From Marivita sp. S6314 (GTDB taxonomy: Bacteria > Pseudomonadota > Alphaproteobacteria > Rhodobacterales > Rhodobacteraceae), in assembly GCF_023015985.1 (NCBI RefSeq), contig NZ_JALKAO010000002.1, positions 682,001 through 746,000 on the forward strand: a DNA stretch of 64,000 bases, in the 5' to 3' direction. The notes beneath the pieces were generated by a model. That model was not told the origin of the DNA. It saw only the letters and a list, made by a program, of their open reading frames with translations, and ran no database searches. Both the position numbers and the translations under genes were made by a program. Below are positions 25,660 through 34,130 of this stretch, piece by piece. Every line of letters starts with the position of its first letter. Within the stretch, counting starts at the first letter, position 1.

Positions 25660-27633
25660 TCATTCTGCAGCCATCTGCCGCGATGGCACCGACACAACCT
25701 TGGCATCGCGAATTTCCAGCGTTGCCTTAATCTTGCCCTTGCGCCCATCTTCGTAGGTGACTTCCGTCTCCGTATACACCGAAGGCGACCCATCGTAGAG
25801 CGCGTTCACCAAGTCCTCGAACTTCTCACCGATGATCTTGCGCCGCACCTTGCGTGTCCGGGTCAATTCGCCATCATCCGCGTCCAGCTCCTTGTGCAGC
25901 ACAAGGAACCGATGCACCTGGCACCCCGACAACATCTCATCCTGCGCAACCGAGGCATTCACCTCTTCAATATGCCCCTGGATCGTCTCAAGAACCTGGG
26001 GGTGCCCGGCCAATTCCTGGTAGGACGCATACGCGATGTTGTTGCGCTCCGCCCAATTGCCCACGGCGGTCAGGTCGATATTGATGAAGGCGGTACACCG
26101 GTCACGTTCTGCACCAAACACAACCGCCTCAAGGATGTTGGGATAGAATTTCAGCTTGTTCTCGACATATTTCGGGGCAAACATCGCCCCATCCGCCATC
26201 GTGCCCACATCCTTGGCGCGGTCGATGATCCGCAGATGGCCACTGGATTCCTCGATAAATCCAGCGTCCCCAGTTGCAACCCAGCCTTCCGCGTCTTTCG
26301 TATCGGCGGTGGAATCCGCGTTTTTATAGTATTCAACGAACACCCCCGGAGAGCGGTAAAACACCTCGCCATTCTCGGCGATCCGGATCTCCACACCCGG
26401 CGACGGCACCCCAACCGTGTCCGACCGCACCTCCCCATCGGGTTGTTGCGTGATAAACACGGACGCTTCGGTCTGGCCGTAAAGCTGTTTGAGATTGATG
26501 CCCAAAGACCGATAGAAATCAAAGATTTCCGGCCCGATCGCCTCACCCGCCGTATAGCCGACGCGCACTTTGGAAAAGCCCAGCGCGTTTTTCAGCGGGC
26601 CGTACACCATCATCTCGCCCAAGCGATATTTCAGCCGATCGAACGTGCTCACGCTTTCCCCGTCAAGGATGGACGGTCCCACCTTGCGCGCGTGCTCCAT
26701 AAAGTAGTCAAAGACCTTCTTCTTGAAGGCTCCACTGTCTTCCATCCGGATCATGATCTGCGTCAGCTGCGTCTCAAACACCCGAGGCGGCGCAAAGTAA
26801 TAGGACGGCGCGATCTCGCGCAGGTCGGTCATCATTGTCTCGGGACTCTCGGGGCAATTCACGCAGAAGCCCGACCAATACGCCTGTCCGATCGAAAAGA
26901 TGAAATCCCCCACCCAGGCCATCGGCAAATAGGCCAGAACTTCGTCATCCACCTTCAGGTGGTCAAACTCGGACGAGGATTTCGCAGTCTCGATAATGTT
27001 TCGGTTCGACAGCACAACACCCTTGGGTTTGCCCGTCGTCCCCGATGTATAGAGCATCACGCAGGTGCTGTCGTAATCCAGCTTCGCAATCCGCGCCTCA
27101 AGTTCGGCGGTAAACTCGTCCCGCGCCGCGCGGCCTTGGTCCTGAACATGGGAAAACTCGTGCAGGCGCCGGTGATCGTATTTCCGCAACCCCCGCGGAT
27201 CGAGGTAGATCATGTGCTCGAACTGGTGCAGGTCGTCCTGGATCTCGATGACCTTGTCGACCTGTTCCTGATCACTGACGATCGCAAACCGCGCACCGCA
27301 ATGGTCCAGCACGTATTCCATCTCTTCCGCAACCGCGTCCTGGTAAAGCGGCACCGGAATGGCCCCCACCGACTGCGCCGCCACCATGGACCAGTACAGG
27401 TACGGACGGTTGCGCCCGATGATCGCAATGAAATCGCCTTCTTCCACACCAAGGTTCAGCAACCCGAGCGCCAGCGCTTCGATCTCTTTCGCAGTCTCGG
27501 CCCAGGTCCAGCTTTGCCAGATACCATATTCCTTCTCGCGATAGGCCGGTGACGACCCGAATTGCGAGACATTGCGCGCCAATAACGCGGGAATTGAGCG
27601 CAGACCCTCTACGCCCTCGGTCAAATGTGCCAA
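25660..27633 (-). CDS. AMP-dependent long-chain acyl-CoA synthetase-like ligase
   Basis: About 657 residues; ATP-dependent acid:CoA ligase of the long FACS type. The phosphate loop is M-L-Y-T-S-G-T-T-G-K-P-K-G near residue 190, followed by Y-G-Q-T-E-A near 385, V-A-T-G-D-A-G-F near 455, and I-D-R-A-K-D-V. The start is probably TTG at 27633: GGGAGG lies seven bases before it, whereas the ATG at 27648, five codons upstream, overlaps that site and has none of its own. It heads the transporter locus and is divergent from the sensor kinase. Substrate is unknown; fatty or aryl acids are both compatible. Confidence 0.88.
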   Translation of the reverse strand: MAHLTEGVEGLRSIPALLARNVSQFGSSPAYREKEYGIWQSWTWAETAKEIEALALGLLNLGVEEGDFIAIIGRNRPYLYWSMVAAQSVGAIPVPLYQDAVAEEMEYVLDHCGARFAIVSDQEQVDKVIEIQDDLHQFEHMIYLDPRGLRKYDHRRLHEFSHVQDQGRAARDEFTAELEARIAKLDYDSTCVMLYTSGTTGKPKGVVLSNRNIIETAKSSSEFDHLKVDDEVLAYLPMAWVGDFIFSIGQAYWSGFCVNCPESPETMMTDLREIAPSYYFAPPRVFETQLTQIMIRMEDSGAFKKKVFDYFMEHARKVGPSILDGESVSTFDRLKYRLGEMMVYGPLKNALGFSKVRVGYTAGEAIGPEIFDFYRSLGINLKQLYGQTEASVFITQQPDGEVRSDTVGVPSPGVEIRIAENGEVFYRSPGVFVEYYKNADSTADTKDAEGWVATGDAGFIEESSGHLRIIDRAKDVGTMADGAMFAPKYVENKLKFYPNILEAVVFGAERDRCTAFINIDLTAVGNWAERNNIAYASYQELAGHPQVLETIQGHIEEVNASVAQDEMLSGCQVHRFLVLHKELDADDGELTRTRKVRRKIIGEKFEDLVNALYDGSPSVYTETEVTYEDGRKGKIKATLEIRDAKVVSVPSRQMAAE

Positions 27634-27829
27634 AACTTTTCCTCCCATAGCCCGGGTCGCCCCGAACGGATCGCTGTTGCCGCGATTCTGCGTCAAGATT
27701 GGACAGGTCCTAGGCTGGGGGTCAACTTTTTCCTGAAGTTTTCTCAATCCCAACGAATTGTAACAGCCGCCCAGCGCCTCTTTGCGCCGATGAGGCAGAG
27801 TGTTAGCCAAGGACCCGGGAGGACAGACC

Positions 27830-29722
27830 GTGCCATACAACACAGACGCGCTGATCCAGGCCGGGCTCAACCTGATCGGTCAGGCGATTTCGATCTATGA
27901 CAGCGATCTCAAGCTGGCCGCCTGCAACACCCGATTTGCAGAAATGTTCGACCTGCCGACCCACCTGACCACGCCAGGCGCGGATTTCGCCGAAACACTT
28001 TTGCACCTCGCGAAACAAGGCGAATACGGCACCGTAGATGACCTCGACACGTTCATCAGAACCCGCGTCGATCAGGCCCGGGCCTTTCAGCCCCATTACA
28101 TGGAACGCCCCCGCGCCAATGGCCGCACGATCAGCGTCGAAGGCGCGCCGTTGCCGCAAGGCGGCTGGGTCACGGTTTATACCGACATCACCGAGGTCAA
28201 ATCTCAGGAACAATTGCTCCGCACCCGGTCCGAACTTCTGTCCGAAGAAGTGCTCGCCCGCTCGGAAGAGCTCGCCGCAACCAACCGCAAGCTGGCCGCA
28301 ACCGTCTCCGCGCTCGAAGAAGCCCAGCGCGAATTGACGGACATGGAGGCCCGCACCCGACTGACAACCGAAATGATGCCTGCCCATATCGCCCATGTTG
28401 ACAGCTCCGGGCGATACACGTTTTCCAACCGAAAACTGTCCTCTGTCATGCCGGGGCGTCCCTCCCAGATCAATGGCCTGCACATTTCCGAGGCGCTTGG
28501 CCAGGATGCCTATGCCCGCGTCCTGCCTCATCTGCAGATGGCCCTGTCCGGTGATCCATCGACATTCGAGTTTACCGACAGCCTGAGTTCCCGGCGCATC
28601 AGGGTCGCCTTTACCCCCGACGAATCCGAAAACGGCGTCTATATTCTGTCGATGGACGTCACCGAAGAAACCCAGGCCCGCGCCGCCCTGCAACAGACCC
28701 GCCGTCGGGAAATGGCGGCGCAACTGACCTCCGGGCTGGCGCATGATTTCTCGAACCTGTTGACGATCATCCTCGGGATGCAGTCAAAGCTTGCCCGCAT
28801 GCCGCTGCCCGACAGCGCCGAACCCCTGATCACCGCCACGCTCCAGGCGGCCCGCCGCGGTGGTGATCTGCTCAACCGCATTGCCGATATCACCTCGCAC
28901 AGAGAGTGGCGTCCCGAACCCATGAACATCGCGGGGTTCCTGAACGATCTTCAAACCATCGCATCTCCCTCCTTGCCGCCGTCGATCCAACTTGATGTCA
29001 CCACCCCGATCACCCGGCGGGCGCGGCTGGATCCGGGACAGTTGCAAGATAGCTTGCTCAATCTGATCCTGAACGCACGCGACGCCTGCGGCGACACCGG
29101 CCGCATCACGCTGACAGCACAGCATGTCCGCGACACGTGGATCGATTTCACCGTCACCGATACCGGCACCGGGTTTTCACCAGACGCGCTACAACATGCG
29201 CTGGATCCATTTTTCACCACCAAGGGCGACAAGGGCTCCGGTCTGGGCCTGTCCATGGTCTACGACACCGCCAAGCTGGCCGGCGGTCAGCTAAAGCTCG
29301 CCAATACCGACAGTGGCGCCAGCGTGACCCTTCGGCTGCCGCTGCGCCACGCGGCCCAGCATGACGCCAACGATCTTGTTCTGCTGGTCGAGGACAGCCC
29401 CGATCTGCGCACAACCATCCGCGAGATGCTCACCAGCCTGGGCCATAGCGTGATCGAAGCCACCTCCGTGGCCGAAGCGCGCGCCTTGGCCCAGGGTGTG
29501 CCGGATATCGCATTTGTCCTGTCGGACATCTCGATCGAAGGCGACGCCCCCGGAACCGATCTTGTTGCGGCCCTGCCGGACCGACCTGTTTATCTGACAA
29601 CCTCTCTTCCTGCCACGGACCCGCGTCACCGTCATGCCTTGACCATCGCGTCCGTGCTGCCCAAACCGTTTACGAAACAGGATCTGGCCACGTTTCTCGG
29701 CCACAACATCACAGACACATGA
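27830..29722 (+). CDS. Hybrid sensor histidine kinase (PAS-PAS-HisKA-HATPase-REC)
   Basis: About 630 residues, with no signal peptide or membrane helix, so cytoplasmic. An N-terminal PAS-like domain (residues ~10-125, Q-A-I-S-I-Y-D-S-D-L-K-L) is followed by a coiled coil (~130-180) and a second PAS (~185-285). The dimerisation helix carries the phospho-His in G-L-A-H-D-F-S-N-L-L near residue 304. The HATPase has L-N-A-R-D-A-C, D-T-G-T-G-F and G-S-G-L-G-L-S. The C-terminal receiver has the acceptor Asp in V-L-S-D-I-S near 565 and Lys in P-K-P-F. GTG 27830 follows GGGAGGA. It overlaps the response regulator gene by ATGA. Signal unknown. Confidence 0.9.
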   Translation: MPYNTDALIQAGLNLIGQAISIYDSDLKLAACNTRFAEMFDLPTHLTTPGADFAETLLHLAKQGEYGTVDDLDTFIRTRVDQARAFQPHYMERPRANGRTISVEGAPLPQGGWVTVYTDITEVKSQEQLLRTRSELLSEEVLARSEELAATNRKLAATVSALEEAQRELTDMEARTRLTTEMMPAHIAHVDSSGRYTFSNRKLSSVMPGRPSQINGLHISEALGQDAYARVLPHLQMALSGDPSTFEFTDSLSSRRIRVAFTPDESENGVYILSMDVTEETQARAALQQTRRREMAAQLTSGLAHDFSNLLTIILGMQSKLARMPLPDSAEPLITATLQAARRGGDLLNRIADITSHREWRPEPMNIAGFLNDLQTIASPSLPPSIQLDVTTPITRRARLDPGQLQDSLLNLILNARDACGDTGRITLTAQHVRDTWIDFTVTDTGTGFSPDALQHALDPFFTTKGDKGSGLGLSMVYDTAKLAGGQLKLANTDSGASVTLRLPLRHAAQHDANDLVLLVEDSPDLRTTIREMLTSLGHSVIEATSVAEARALAQGVPDIAFVLSDISIEGDAPGTDLVAALPDRPVYLTTSLPATDPRHRHALTIASVLPKPFTKQDLATFLGHNITDT

Positions 29723-30420
29723 ACAAACCGTTGATCACCATCCTCGATGACGAACCGGCCATCCGCGCGATGTTGTCCGAAGCCCTGCAGGACGCGGGCT
29801 TTGATACAAAAACCTACGCGCGCGCCGCAGACTTCGAAACCGACCTGCGCCGCACCACGCCGGATGTGTGCCTCGTTGATCTGGGCCTGCCCGACCGCGA
29901 CGGGCTCAGCCTGGTGCACCGCCTGGCGCTTGAACAGGGGGCCACGGTCATCATCATCTCGGGCCGCGCGCAGGTGCAGGACAAGATCACCGGGCTTGAA
30001 CTCGGGGCCGATGACTACATCATCAAACCCTTCGATCCGGCCGAGGTCGTCGCCCGCGTCCGCGCCCGTCTGCGCACCCGCAGCGCCCCGACACCGTCTC
30101 GCCAGACCGCCCGCTTCAACGGCTGGACCGCGCATTTCGACCGCTACTCCCTGCAAAACGCCGATGGCACGGAAACCCCCTTTTCGCATGCCGAAGGCGA
30201 GGTGCTGCGGCTATTCCTGGAACGCCCCAACCGCCTGATCACGCGCGATTACATGCAAGATACCCTGGGCGGAGCCGCCGGGGACAGCTTTGACCGCGCG
30301 ATGGATGTGCGCATCTCGCGGCTGCGCACCAAGCTCAAGGAAGATCCGAAAAATCCGCGGCTGATCAAAACGATCTACGGGGCGGGTTACATCTTTCTGG
30401 GCGAAGTCGACTGGGATTAA
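29719..30420 (+). CDS. OmpR/PhoB-family response regulator
   Basis: A 233-residue two-domain regulator. The receiver has the acidic pair D-D-E at 10-12, acceptor D54 in C-L-V-D-L-G-L-P-D, the Ser of I-I-I-S-G-R, and Lys in Y-I-I-K-P-F. The C-terminal winged helix (~130-228) ends with V-R-I-S-R-L-R-T-K-L and I-K-T-I-Y-G-A-G-Y-I-F. It starts inside the stop of the hybrid kinase gene, so the pair is cotranslated; the kinase's own receiver may compete with it or relay phosphate to it. Confidence 0.93.
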   Translation: MNKPLITILDDEPAIRAMLSEALQDAGFDTKTYARAADFETDLRRTTPDVCLVDLGLPDRDGLSLVHRLALEQGATVIIISGRAQVQDKITGLELGADDYIIKPFDPAEVVARVRARLRTRSAPTPSRQTARFNGWTAHFDRYSLQNADGTETPFSHAEGEVLRLFLERPNRLITRDYMQDTLGGAAGDSFDRAMDVRISRLRTKLKEDPKNPRLIKTIYGAGYIFLGEVDWD

Positions 30421-30578
30421 CCCCCCATCACCGCCCGCACGACCGGCAAAATGGACGCCGCGATGATCCCGACCAACGCCCCGATCCCGAACCGCACCAG
30501 CGGCACCCCCAATCGTGGCGCGGCCCATCCAAGAACCCCGCACACAAGTGCGTAAAACGCCAAAGCGGTGACATCCAT
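30417..30578 (-). CDS. 53-aa membrane protein, unknown
   Basis: Begins MDVTALAFYALVCGVLGWAA. It has two hydrophobic helices (residues ~3-20 and ~28-47) separated by a short P-R-L-G-V-P turn. GGGAGGG lies eight bases before the ATG. Its TAA overlaps the response-regulator TAA on the opposite strand. The M20-type hydrolase follows on the same strand upstream, 33 bp away. No family recognised. Confidence 0.55.
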   Translation of the reverse strand: MDVTALAFYALVCGVLGWAAPRLGVPLVRFGIGALVGIIAASILPVVRAVMGG

Positions 30579-30610
30579 TTGCACGCCCTCCCATCGCTTG
30601 CACAACCCTA

Positions 30611-31825
30611 TCACGGATGAGCCGATTTCCCCAAAGCCTCAACCGCCCGCGCCATCACGCGCAATCCGGTCACCAGGTCTGCCTCGTTCGTGTCTTCGGC
30701 AAACGCATGGCTGATGCCGTTGATCGACGGCACAAACAACATCCCCACCGGCATCAACCGCGCCATGTTTGTCGCGTCATGTAACGCACCGGACGGCATC
30801 ACGCGCCACCGCCCTGCCACGTCCGCCTCCGCCGCCTGCTCCAGCGCTCCGCGAAGCCCAGCCTCCATCGTCACCGGCTCAAGCGCCAAAAGCGGCCCAA
30901 AGCCAACCTCGAACCCGCCCGACGCGGCCACCTCCAACGCCGTATCCCGCACAATCGCCGCCATCCGGTTCAGCCGATCGGCATCCCCGTCGCGCCATTG
31001 CATCGAAAACCGCACCCGCCCCGGCACAATCGACGCCGCATTCGGATGCAGGGCCACATGGCCAATCGTCCAGACGGTCTGCGGCGTCACGACATTGCAA
31101 AACCGCTCCGCGATCAGCGCGTTGAACCGCGCCAGGGCCTGAAACGCGTCCTTGCGCAGCGCCATCGGCGTCGTGCCCGCATGGTTCTGCGCCCCGTCAA
31201 TGGTGATCGCCATATCCCGGATCCCGACAATGGCATCCACCACGCCAATCACCTCGCCGTCACGGTCCAACACCGGCCCCTGTTCGATATGCATTTCCAG
31301 AAACCCGGAAAACCGCGCCGGGTCCACAAACCTGTCCGACCGTCCCGGCATCCCGGCGCGCGCAGCCCCGAATCGCACACCATCGCGATCCACGAACCCA
31401 TCCGCCTCCTCAAGCGAGACCGTCCCGGACCACACCGCCGACCCGGTGGTCACGCCAAACCGCCCTTCTTCATCCTGAAACGACACAACCGACACCGGCG
31501 GCCCTCCGGCCTCACCACTGGCGCGCGCAATTTCCAATCCCGCGATCACCCCCAATGCCCCATCCAGCCAGCCCCCTTCCGGCTGGCTGTCGGTATGCGA
31601 TCCGACCAGCAAAGACCGCCCCTCCGCCAATCCGAAAACCGATCCAACCGGATCCACCTGGACCGTCAGCCCTGCCTCCCGCATCCGTTCGGCAAGCCAC
31701 GCGCGTGCGGCGATATCCGCGTCCGAATAGGCCGGGCGCACAACGCCTTTGCCCACGCCCGACGCGCCGAAGCCACGCAACCTGTGAAGATCTGCCAGAA
31801 ATCGGTCGGGTTGAATGGGAAGCAT
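30611..31825 (-). CDS. Zn-dependent amidohydrolase, N-carbamoyl-L-amino-acid hydrolase / allantoate amidohydrolase family
   Basis: A 404-residue M20-type enzyme that removes carbamoyl or ureido groups. The metal motifs are visible: [15 protein letters not shown] near residue 75, Q-D-E-E-G-R-F near 115, and H-I-E-Q-G-P-V-L near 178. The R-F-S-M-Q-W-R and [10 protein letters not shown] parts match the dimerisation domain. Hydantoin, allantoin or pyrimidine genes are not adjacent, so the true substrate (carbamoyl amino acid, allantoate, ureidopropionate) stays open. A dispersed leader motif precedes the start. Confidence 0.85.
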   Translation of the reverse strand: MLPIQPDRFLADLHRLRGFGASGVGKGVVRPAYSDADIAARAWLAERMREAGLTVQVDPVGSVFGLAEGRSLLVGSHTDSQPEGGWLDGALGVIAGLEIARASGEAGGPPVSVVSFQDEEGRFGVTTGSAVWSGTVSLEEADGFVDRDGVRFGAARAGMPGRSDRFVDPARFSGFLEMHIEQGPVLDRDGEVIGVVDAIVGIRDMAITIDGAQNHAGTTPMALRKDAFQALARFNALIAERFCNVVTPQTVWTIGHVALHPNAASIVPGRVRFSMQWRDGDADRLNRMAAIVRDTALEVAASGGFEVGFGPLLALEPVTMEAGLRGALEQAAEADVAGRWRVMPSGALHDATNMARLMPVGMLFVPSINGISHAFAEDTNEADLVTGLRVMARAVEALGKSAHP

Positions 31826-31834
31826 AAAGCCCTC

Positions 31835-31975
31835 TCATCTTCTTTTTCCAAATATGCACACGCATCCGCTGCCGCAGCGCGCCGCTGCCGGATGCGTCGC
31901 GTCGCCGCTCAGCCCGAGGCCAAAGGGCGCAGCCCGACGCCGAGACATCAAGCGCGCGCAAGCGCTCCTTTTTCC
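31835..31975 (-). repeat. Dispersed leader motif, copy 2, with GC hairpin
   Basis: On the minus strand a hairpin (arms ACGCATCCG/CGGATGCGT at 31860-31868 and 31889-31897) precedes GCATATTTGGAAAAAGAAGA (31857-31838). Further GC-rich inverted sequence runs to about 31975. It fills the space between the GST and hydrolase genes; no ORF is convincing there. Confidence 0.55.
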
Positions 31976-31989
31976 AAGGCCCAAAGCCT

Positions 31990-32574
31990 TTACAAGGCCG
32001 CCGCCCGCTGGAAAGCCGGCCGCGCCCGCAACCGCCGCAGATACGCCACCAACACCTCCGGCGCATCCGGGAAATCCGCGTTGCGCGCCCAGCCCAGGCA
32101 GTGCGCCAACAGGAAATCCGGTACCAAAGGATCGGCCCCCATCAGGCACTCCGATGTCATTTCCGACGCGATCTGCCCCATATTGCGCGCGAATTCGGCC
32201 TTCAGACTGTCTTTCACCGCAGGCACACGCTCCGCGTCCGGCAAAACGAAACTGTGCCGCGCCGCGGTCCAGAGAACCGCATCCACCTCGTCCAGAATGC
32301 GAAAGGTCCAGGCATCCTGCTGCGCCCGCGCCGCCGAGCCCGCCGGATGGGTAAACGCCCCGTGCTTGTCCGCGAGATATGTCAGGATCGCCATCGAATC
32401 CGGGATCACGACGTCGCCATCCACCAGCACCGGCACTTTGCCCAGGGGGCTGACCGCCCGCACCTCGTCGGACCGCGGCGCTGCGGGCACATGCTCATAG
32501 GGCACGCCCAGCTCTTCCAGCATCCAAAGCGCGCGAAACGCCCGCGTCATGCGAAGACCAACCAGCTTGTACAT
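31990..32574 (-). CDS. Glutathione S-transferase family protein
   Basis: A 194-residue GST. The N-terminal thioredoxin-like part reads V-G-L-R-M-T-R-A-F-R-A-L-W-M-L-E-E-L-G and has the cis-Pro and glutathione-anchoring motif G-K-V-P-V-L-V-D-G, then D-S-M-A-I-L. A helical C-domain follows. The start at 32574 has GGAGGAGGGG just upstream; an in-frame extension would run into the REP-like palindrome. Reaction unknown (conjugation, isomerisation, peroxide reduction). Confidence 0.87.
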   Translation of the reverse strand: MYKLVGLRMTRAFRALWMLEELGVPYEHVPAAPRSDEVRAVSPLGKVPVLVDGDVVIPDSMAILTYLADKHGAFTHPAGSAARAQQDAWTFRILDEVDAVLWTAARHSFVLPDAERVPAVKDSLKAEFARNMGQIASEMTSECLMGADPLVPDFLLAHCLGWARNADFPDAPEVLVAYLRRLRARPAFQRAAAL

Positions 32575-32586
32575 ATCCCCTCCTCC

Positions 32587-32610
32587 GTAGGCCGGGCATC
32601 TGCCCGGCAC
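32587..32610 (+). repeat. GTAG-headed REP-like palindrome
   Basis: GTAG head, arm GCCGGGC, loop ATCT, arm GCCCGGC, AC tail. It fills nearly all of the 39-bp gap between holA and the GST gene. Confidence 0.7.
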
Positions 32611-32613
32611 CCG

Positions 32614-33639
32614 CTACCGTCGCGCCAACATCGACAGGCGGATAAACGACCGTTCCACGATCGCCAGCGCAGGTCCGTGCTGCCCAGCAGAGCGCAAGGA
32701 CAGGTCGGTCTCCAGCAGCATGTGCAACGCTTGTTCCAACCGGTGCATCCCCCAGCCCGACGCCTGCCGTGACATCCGGTCCCGGCGCGGCCCGAACACA
32801 GGCGGACGCAATCGCCCCATGCCCTGTCCCACGCCACCGGGATCAGACGCCGCTGTGTGCAATGCCCGGAAATGCCGGGTGGCCATGATCAACAAGGTCA
32901 CCGCCGCCGTGCCCTGCGCCCCCAAGCGCGACATCACCGGCCCGATCTCGCCGGTGCGCCCCTCGGCCACGATATTGAGCACATCATCCAGATCCGCCTC
33001 GGTCGATCCCGGCGCGCACACCGTCACCTCGTCCGGCGTCAACGGTGTCTCATCCCCCAGCTTGTACAAGGCAATCTTCTCAAGCGTTTGCCGGAAATCC
33101 CCCGGATCAATCTCGCGCGACAAAGACGTCAGCATCTCCATCGCCGCGCCGTCAGGTCGCGCCAGACCGGCCCGCGTCAGCTCTGCCTCGATCTCGGCGC
33201 GCGACGGCGGATCATTATAAAGCGCCGCCGCATAGGCATTCGCATGCCCCTCAAACAGCTTGCGCAGTTTGGATTTCGCGGGCAACTGCCCCCCCGTCAC
33301 CACGATCTGCGCATCGCCGGGTGCCCAATCCTCAACCGCACCGGCAATGATCTGCGCGACCGTGTCGTTCGCGTCTTCCACAAATGCCACGCGCGGGCCG
33401 GGAAAAAACCCCACCGCCTTGATCGCATCCCCCAGAAGTGCGGGCTCCTTGCGCAGTTCCGCCGCCGGAATGCGCGTCAGCCGCATTTCGGCCTCACCCT
33501 CGGGGCCAATCAGGGCAGAAATCAATTCCTGCCGCTTCAGCGCCAACCGCATCGCGTCTTCGCCGTAGATCAGAATGCCGGTCTTCGTCGGATCGGGTTT
33601 TGCAAAATATCCCGACGCCTCGCGTGGAGGCAGCTTCAT
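32614..33639 (-). CDS. holA: DNA polymerase III subunit delta
   Basis: A 341-residue delta subunit of the clamp loader, which opens the beta clamp. The N-terminal AAA+-like domain reads G-I-L-I-Y-G-E-D and later A-V-G-F-F-P-G-P-R-V-A-F-V-E, and the helical collar domain follows. The weakly conserved sequence is normal for HolA. It overlaps lptE by ATGA and stands in the conserved alphaproteobacterial order leuS-lptE-holA, which strongly supports the call. Confidence 0.88.
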   Translation of the reverse strand: MKLPPREASGYFAKPDPTKTGILIYGEDAMRLALKRQELISALIGPEGEAEMRLTRIPAAELRKEPALLGDAIKAVGFFPGPRVAFVEDANDTVAQIIAGAVEDWAPGDAQIVVTGGQLPAKSKLRKLFEGHANAYAAALYNDPPSRAEIEAELTRAGLARPDGAAMEMLTSLSREIDPGDFRQTLEKIALYKLGDETPLTPDEVTVCAPGSTEADLDDVLNIVAEGRTGEIGPVMSRLGAQGTAAVTLLIMATRHFRALHTAASDPGGVGQGMGRLRPPVFGPRRDRMSRQASGWGMHRLEQALHMLLETDLSLRSAGQHGPALAIVERSFIRLSMLARR

Positions 33640-34130
33640 GCCGGCAATCCCGCAGCAGACAGGACAAGCCGATCCACGATCTCGTCGGCCAAGATCACCA
33701 TCAACCGCGCAGCTGCGTCCCGCTCAGCCGCCAAGGTCGCAACGGTGGACCCGGTGGCGGAAAACCCGGTGAAGTTCGTCACCCGCCCGCGCCGCACATC
33801 GGTGCCGGTCTCGGTGTCGCGCAAGGCGTAATCGGCAAACCCGGTCAGCCGGAACCGGTTGGTCGTGCCTTCAACCGACGTCGCCAAGCCCTGCCGCCGG
33901 ATCTCGGGCCTGACGGTCAGCTCATACCGCCCGCCATCATTGCGCCCGAACCGGTCTTCCAACCGCTGCGCAATCAGGAACCCGTCCCGGCGCTTGGGGG
34001 CGGTGACGCGCAGATTGTCCTGCAACACCGCCGCACCGCCCTGCGGTCCATAGGCGGGCGCAAACCCGCACCCCGCCGCCGCAACCAGCGCGGACAGGGC
34101 AACAAGCGTTTGGCGTCTATGCCACAACAT
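33636..34130 (-). CDS. lptE: LPS-assembly lipoprotein LptE
   Basis: A 164-residue outer-membrane lipoprotein that plugs the LptD barrel and helps lipopolysaccharide reach the cell surface. It has a lipoprotein signal peptide with A-A-G-C, the acylated Cys at residue 21, followed by G-F-A-P-A-Y, the usual LptE opening. Then come R-L-E-D-R-F-G-R and a C-terminal [12 protein letters not shown] helix. It overlaps the leuS end by 14 bases and holA by four. Confidence 0.88.
   Translation of the reverse strand: MLWHRRQTLVALSALVAAAGCGFAPAYGPQGGAAVLQDNLRVTAPKRRDGFLIAQRLEDRFGRNDGGRYELTVRPEIRRQGLATSVEGTTNRFRLTGFADYALRDTETGTDVRRGRVTNFTGFSATGSTVATLAAERDAAARLMVILADEIVDRLVLSAAGLPA

Noticed and set aside
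25894-27552. A 552-codon plus-strand frame opposite the FACS-type ligase
   Set aside because: Shadow of a gene with clear ATP-binding motifs; no ribosome site or domain.
27660-27720. TAGGCT at 27711 as a promoter -10 for the sensor kinase
   Set aside because: No acceptable -35 at 16-18 bases upstream.
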